Shown here in pieces: positions 6,276 to 9,574 of a DNA stretch of 9,574 nucleotides. Made by a program: the position numbers and the translations under genes. Each line of letters begins with the position of its first letter. Positions within the stretch are counted from its first letter, which is position 1. A model generated the notes under the pieces. It was not told the DNA's origin. It saw nothing but the letters and a program-made list of their open reading frames with translations, and did not search any database. The stretch is from an uncultured Planctomycetaceae bacterium (GTDB lineage Bacteria; Planctomycetota; Planctomycetia; Pirellulales; Pirellulaceae), in NCBI GenBank assembly GCA_937967755.1, contig CALBTA010000323.1:1-9574 (forward strand), in the 5' to 3' direction.

Positions 6276-7658
6276 ATGGCTCTATCCAATCGACACTTGG
6301 CGAAGGTTCTTGCCGTCGCTTCATTCGTCGCCGCGGTCGGCAGCCTTCCGGCAGCCCTTTCAGCCCAGGAAAAGGGGAGACGGCCGAACGTGCTGCTGAT
6401 CTATACCGATGACCAAGGAACAATCGACGCCAATTGCTTCGGCGCGAAGGATCTGATCACGCCGAACATCGACGCGCTGGCCGCTGCCGGTGTGAAGTTC
6501 ACGCAGTTCTATTCCGCAGCGCCCGTCTGCTCGCCCTCTCGCGCGGCGCTGATGACGGGGCGCTATCCGCAACGGGCGGGGCTGGCCACCAACGCATCGA
6601 GCGCACGCGGCGGCAAAGGCATGCCCGCCGAGCAGGTCACCATTGCCGAAGTGCTGAAGGCCGCCGGCTACGCGACTGCCCACATTGGCAAGTGGCACAT
6701 GGGTTACGTTGACGAAGAAATGCCCCGGGCCCAAGGCTTCGACTATTCGTTCGGGCATATGGGCGGTTGCATCGACAATTACTCTCACTTTTTCTACTGG
6801 AATGGTCCAAACCGGCACGACCTGTGGCGGCAGGGGAAAGAGGTTTGGCACGACGGCGAGTTCTTCCCCGATCTGATGGTCCAGGAAGCGGGCACGTTCA
6901 TCGCCAAGCATCGCGACCGACCCTGGTTCATGTATTGGGCGATCAACACCCCGCACTACCCGCTGCAAGGCACTGACAAGTGGCGCGAAAAATACAAAGA
7001 TCTGCCATCACCCCGTGACAAGTATGCCGCGTTCATTTCCACCACGGACGAATCGATTGGCCAACTGCTCAAGAAGCTGGATGAACTAGAACTGCGTGAA
7101 AACACAATCGTTATCTTCCACTCCGATCACGGGCATTCGACCGAAGAGCGGACCTTCGGCGGCGGGGGCAGCGCCGGGCCTTACCGCGGGGCGAAATTCA
7201 GCCTGTTTGAAGGGGGCATCCGCGTGCCCGCGATCATCAGTTGGCCAAAGAGTCTTCCCGTCGGCCAATCGCGAAGCCAGATGTGCGTCGCTTGCGACTG
7301 GCTCCCCACAATCGCGGCACTTTGCGATGTGCCGCTTCCCGAGCGGAAGATCGACGGCAAGAACATCGCCGATGTCATCCATTCAGCGGACGCGAAGTCG
7401 CCGCACAACGTGTTTCATTGGCAATCAGGCGGCAGCCGCAACGGGCCGCGTTGGGCGGTGCGTCAGGGCGACTGGAAGTTGCTGGGCAACCCGCAAGATA
7501 CCAGCGGCAAAGCCCCGCTCGGCTCAAGTGACCAGCTATTTCTGGTAAACTTGGGTGAAGACGTGAGCGAGATGAAAAACATTGCCGCCGATCACCCCGA
7601 TGTCGTCAAGCGGCTAAAGCAATTGCACGACGCCTGGGCAAAAGAAGTCCAGCAATAG
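6276..7658 (+). CDS. Secreted type I (formylglycine) sulfatase
   Basis: This 460-residue enzyme hydrolyses sulfate esters, most likely on a polysaccharide or other organic sulfate, outside the cytoplasm. A Sec signal peptide covers residues 1-30 (LPAALSA|QEKG). The S1 sulfatase core begins with NVLLIYTDDQG, where Asp45 and Asp46 are metal ligands. The formylglycine motif is CSPSR (85-89); Cys85 must be oxidised by a formylglycine-generating enzyme not seen here. Further active-site residues are Lys139 and His141 (GKWHMG), His227 (NTPHYPLQG), Asp284-His285 (HSDHGH) and Lys307 (YRGAKFSLFEGG). All expected catalytic positions are present and the length is normal. Substrate cannot be told from sequence; it resembles the arylsulfatase A-like S1 subfamilies abundant in planctomycetes. 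The start is fixed by the signal peptide; the upstream ribosome binding site is weak. A hairpin (6225-6251) precedes it and palindromes follow, so it may be its own transcript. Confidence 0.95.
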   Translation: MALSNRHLAKVLAVASFVAAVGSLPAALSAQEKGRRPNVLLIYTDDQGTIDANCFGAKDLITPNIDALAAAGVKFTQFYSAAPVCSPSRAALMTGRYPQRAGLATNASSARGGKGMPAEQVTIAEVLKAAGYATAHIGKWHMGYVDEEMPRAQGFDYSFGHMGGCIDNYSHFFYWNGPNRHDLWRQGKEVWHDGEFFPDLMVQEAGTFIAKHRDRPWFMYWAINTPHYPLQGTDKWREKYKDLPSPRDKYAAFISTTDESIGQLLKKLDELELRENTIVIFHSDHGHSTEERTFGGGGSAGPYRGAKFSLFEGGIRVPAIISWPKSLPVGQSRSQMCVACDWLPTIAALCDVPLPERKIDGKNIADVIHSADAKSPHNVFHWQSGGSRNGPRWAVRQGDWKLLGNPQDTSGKAPLGSSDQLFLVNLGEDVSEMKNIAADHPDVVKRLKQLHDAWAKEVQQ

Positions 7659-7668
7659 GTGGCGTAGT

Positions 7669-7686
7669 CCGGACCTCCAGGTCCGG
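7669..7686. repeat. Palindrome CCGGACCT-CC-AGGTCCGG
   Basis: Exact 8-base arms (7669-7676 and 7679-7686) flank CC; as a hairpin it would be a GC-rich 7-bp stem with a TCCA loop. GTGG (7659-7662) and CCAC (7687-7690) could add an outer stem beyond a 6-base bulge. It begins 10 bases after the sulfatase stop and lacks a following T-tract. It resembles the short CCGGACCT-type palindromes I recall as dispersed between genes in planctomycetes, so it may be a REP-like element that also ends transcripts. Confidence 0.55.
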
Positions 7687-7712
7687 CCACGCCCAATTTC
7701 AATTTCTACTCG

Positions 7713-7733
7713 GCGGTGGCTGGAAGCCCCCGC
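7713..7733. repeat. Second intergenic inverted repeat, GCGGTGGCT-GGA-AGCCCCCGC
   Basis: Nine-base arms (7713-7721 and 7725-7733) pair except for one T-C mismatch (7717/7729) around a GGA loop. It lies 26 bases after the first palindrome and 25 bases before the peptidase ATG. The near-perfect symmetry suggests a degenerate copy of a dispersed hairpin element rather than chance. Confidence 0.45.
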
Positions 7734-7743
7734 TACGACCTTT

Positions 7744-7747
7744 AGGA
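7744..7747 (+). promoter_or_regulatory. Ribosome binding site of the peptidase gene
   Basis: AGGA sits 11 bases before the ATG at 7759 and just past the second inverted repeat. It is one of the clearer Shine-Dalgarno matches in the window and, with the signal peptide, supports the chosen start. Confidence 0.45.
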
Positions 7748-7758
7748 ACATTCCACTC

Positions 7759-9093
7759 ATGAAAAAATGCTCGACGATTTTCATTCTCGCTATCCTGTTC
7801 ACCGGCAACTCCCTCTTCGCCGGCGAATATGTTGTCGCGATCAGCGCCAAAACAAACACCGATCCCCAATGGAACAAAGTCGCCGACGCGCTCGTGAAAA
7901 AACACGACGGCGAACTATTGATCTACGAAAAGAACATCGGCGAGTTGCAAGAACGGTTGCGTGAAAAACACCCGCGGCACACTTGCTTTGTCGCCCAGTC
8001 CTCCGAAACGACGCGTCAGTTCGTGGCCAGCGTTCACCAGTTCACCCGGACCTATGACGACGATCCGTATACCGATACGCTGTGGGGAATCCTCACCGGA
8101 TACGACGCGGCCAACGCGCTGGAAATTGCCCAGCACGCCGAGCCGCTGACCATTCGTAAAGTCGCCTCGGGCACCGAGTTGGCAATGGAAATGATTGAGG
8201 AGGGCCAGTGGTACGACGAACTGGTCAAGAACAAGTGGGTGAAGAAGGAGCCGGGCAGCGAGGCAAAAGAGCTGCACGGTCCGGACGATACCACGCAGGC
8301 GCTGGTCGATTCGCTGAACGAGTACCAACCCGATCTGTTCGTCACCTCGGGGCACGCGACCGAACGGGATTGGATGATCGGCTTCCGTTACCGCAACGGG
8401 TTCTTCAAATCAAAGGCTGGCCAGATGTTTGGCGAAGACACGTCGAAGAAGCGGATCGAGATCGATTCTTCCAACGCCAAGGTCTATCTGCCGATCGGCA
8501 ATTGCCTGATGGGTCACATCGACGGCCCCGACGCAATGGCCCTGGCTTGGATGAACGACGTTGGCGTGAAGCAGATGATCGGTTACACCGTGCCGACCTG
8601 GTTTGGCTATGGCGGTTGGGGCGTGCTTGATTATTTCGTGGAACAACCAGGGCGTTACACGCTGGCCGAAGCCTTCTTCGCCAACCATCACGCGTTGATC
8701 CATTCGCTGGAAAGCAAGGCTGGCAACCAGCGCGGCCTGGCGTTCGACCGCGACGTCGTCGCGTTCTACGGCGACCCCGCGTGGCGAGCGGTCATGGCCG
8801 AAGCGCCCAACGCCTATGGCCAGGCGCTGAAACAAGATGGCGATTCTTACACGCTAACGATCACTCCGCAGCGCGGCAGTAAGTCATTCCAACCGGTGAA
8901 CACCAACGGATCGCAACGTGGCTGGCGTCCCATCGTGCAGTTCCTGCCCGCCCGCGTGAAGAACGTAAAGATCACAGCCGGCGAAGACCTCAACCCGGTA
9001 GTCACCGACGATTTCATCCTGGTGCCCAACCCGCGCGAGGTCGATCCGAAGCGAGATTACCGGGTATCGTTCACCGCCGAAACGATTCAATAA
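7759..9093 (+). CDS. Secreted clan CD cysteine peptidase candidate (C25/gingipain-like)
   Basis: This 444-residue protein has a Sec signal peptide (residues 1-21, SLFA|GEY) and no other membrane segment. The catalytic pattern suggests the caspase/gingipain fold: a buried strand PDLFVTSGHATERDW gives a candidate His199, and VYLPIGNCLMG gives a candidate Cys249. Strand 7-like VKQMIGYTVPTWFG follows, then FYGDPAW (336-342), which matches the GDP turn common near the end of C25 catalytic domains. About 50 residues separate His and Cys, in the range of clan CD enzymes. Residues about 355-444 look like an all-beta, Ig-like C-terminal domain. The N-terminal part is not recognised and may be a prodomain or the first half of the fold. 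If active, it would cleave proteins outside the cell or in the periplasm; specificity is unknown. No lipobox or secretion tag is seen. It lies downstream of the sulfatase on the same strand. The family call rests on motifs only. Confidence 0.68.
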   Translation: MKKCSTIFILAILFTGNSLFAGEYVVAISAKTNTDPQWNKVADALVKKHDGELLIYEKNIGELQERLREKHPRHTCFVAQSSETTRQFVASVHQFTRTYDDDPYTDTLWGILTGYDAANALEIAQHAEPLTIRKVASGTELAMEMIEEGQWYDELVKNKWVKKEPGSEAKELHGPDDTTQALVDSLNEYQPDLFVTSGHATERDWMIGFRYRNGFFKSKAGQMFGEDTSKKRIEIDSSNAKVYLPIGNCLMGHIDGPDAMALAWMNDVGVKQMIGYTVPTWFGYGGWGVLDYFVEQPGRYTLAEAFFANHHALIHSLESKAGNQRGLAFDRDVVAFYGDPAWRAVMAEAPNAYGQALKQDGDSYTLTITPQRGSKSFQPVNTNGSQRGWRPIVQFLPARVKNVKITAGEDLNPVVTDDFILVPNPREVDPKRDYRVSFTAETIQ

Positions 9094-9099
9094 ACCGCC

Positions 9100-9136
9100 C
9101 CAGAGAATTCGCGGCGTTCAATGTTCTGGTTTTTTT
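9100..9136 (+). terminator. Probable intrinsic terminator after the peptidase gene
   Basis: CCAGA (9100-9104) pairs with TCTGG (9125-9129), with a possible inner GAA (9105-9107) to TTC (9117-9119) extension, and seven T follow at once (9130-9136). It begins 7 bases after the stop at 9093 and lies between convergent genes, where a terminator is expected. The stem is short and bulged, so strength is uncertain. Confidence 0.42.
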
Positions 9137-9179
9137 GCAATCTCTCGAAGAGTGCCGGATTCTCGACGACTCTGGGACA

Positions 9180-9574
9180 TCACTGTTCAACGTTTAGAGT
9201 TTTCTGGACCCAAGCACGAATTGCCGGGCGCATGGCCATGATGCCGGGAGTGGCGGTTCGCTCGGAAACGACCAGCGCAACGGCCTTGGCCTCGTCGAAA
9301 CTTTCTTGCGACTGTAAGAAACGGCCGAGGTAATATAGCGATTCGGCATCAGCATCGTCGGCGGTCGCGACGCTTCGCAGCAGCGGATTCGCTTCTTCGG
9401 GTTTGCCTAACCGGAGCATCACCCAGCCGAGGGTTGCTTGGGCCGCTCCGGATTTTGGGTGTTCGGCGGCTAGCGGCTGAGCGACATCGAGGGCACGTTG
9501 CAACTTCCGTTGATCCTCATGGGACGCCAACACTAAGGCGAGTTGAATCGGCGCTGATCGGTTCTCAGAGTCTT
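9180..9574 (-). CDS. TPR-repeat protein, C-terminal part only
   Basis: The minus strand is open from the window edge (9574) to a TGA at 9182-9180, showing about 131 codons. The frame continues upstream of the first in-frame GTG (9533-9531) without a stop, through residues such as SENRSAPIQLALVLA, so this is the 3' part of a longer gene. Two good TPR units are visible (SGAAQATLGWVMLRLGKPEEA and AESLYYLGRFLQSQESFDEA) plus a preceding half unit (RKLQRALDVAQPLAAEHP). The C-terminus, AIRAWVQKTLNVEQ, is helical. TPR proteins act as scaffolds for protein contacts; no partner can be named here. It converges on the peptidase gene, 86 bases away, and need not be functionally linked to it. Confidence 0.82.
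   Translation of the reverse strand, partial: DSENRSAPIQLALVLASHEDQRKLQRALDVAQPLAAEHPKSGAAQATLGWVMLRLGKPEEANPLLRSVATADDADAESLYYLGRFLQSQESFDEAKAVALVVSERTATPGIMAMRPAIRAWVQKTLNVEQ

Noticed and set aside
5728..6423. Minus-strand frame of 231 codons
   Set aside because: It is antisense to the ligase tail and the sulfatase start, and its product is Arg/Ser/Pro-rich, typical of a shadow frame in GC-rich DNA.
9099..9176. CCCAGAG (9099-9105) pairing with CTCTGGG (9170-9176)
   Set aside because: The arms match, but the 64-base loop makes a hairpin unlikely, and the shorter pairing ending in T7 explains the site better.

Overview
The window looks like a piece of a planctomycete chromosome, probably of the Pirellulales type. 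That is an inference from gene content and style: GC-rich coding DNA, weak or absent Shine-Dalgarno sites, a secreted formylglycine sulfatase, a secreted clan CD (caspase/gingipain-fold) peptidase, TPR proteins and CCGGACCT-type palindromes between genes. No rRNA, tRNA, CRISPR array, transposase or integrase was seen, so the lineage is not proven.

Layout. At the left edge (1-295, minus strand) is the 5' part of a gene for an exported protein with a clear signal peptide. It is open to the window edge and may be frameshifted at a run of eight T. It is divergent from a small plus-strand gene of the DUF2237 family (461-829). A 323-base gap (830-1152) follows; it holds no gene but contains a weak promoter-like pair and a notable set of inverted repeats just before the next gene.

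The core is a two-gene exopolysaccharide unit on the plus strand. The first gene (1153-3456) encodes a Wzz/Wzc-type chain-length protein fused to a BY-type tyrosine autokinase with a C-terminal Tyr-Gly tail. The second (3498-6200), 41 bases downstream, encodes a multi-pass O-antigen ligase/polymerase-family protein with a long C-terminal TPR-like region. Together they would polymerise or ligate a surface polysaccharide and control its length and export, with the kinase tail as the phosphorylation switch. Glycosyltransferases, flippase and outer-membrane export protein are not in the window.

A perfect 10-bp hairpin separates this unit from a secreted type I sulfatase (6276-7658). A 100-base spacer with two palindromic elements leads to a secreted C25/gingipain-like peptidase candidate (7759-9093). 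A possible intrinsic terminator (9100-9136) closes the plus-strand series. The right edge (9180-9574, minus strand) holds the C-terminal part of a TPR-repeat protein that converges on the peptidase gene.

Most novelty lies in the leader structure before the kinase gene, the repeat-encoded tyrosine tail, the peptidase candidate and the intergenic palindromes. I do not see a complete undescribed defence or mobile system here.
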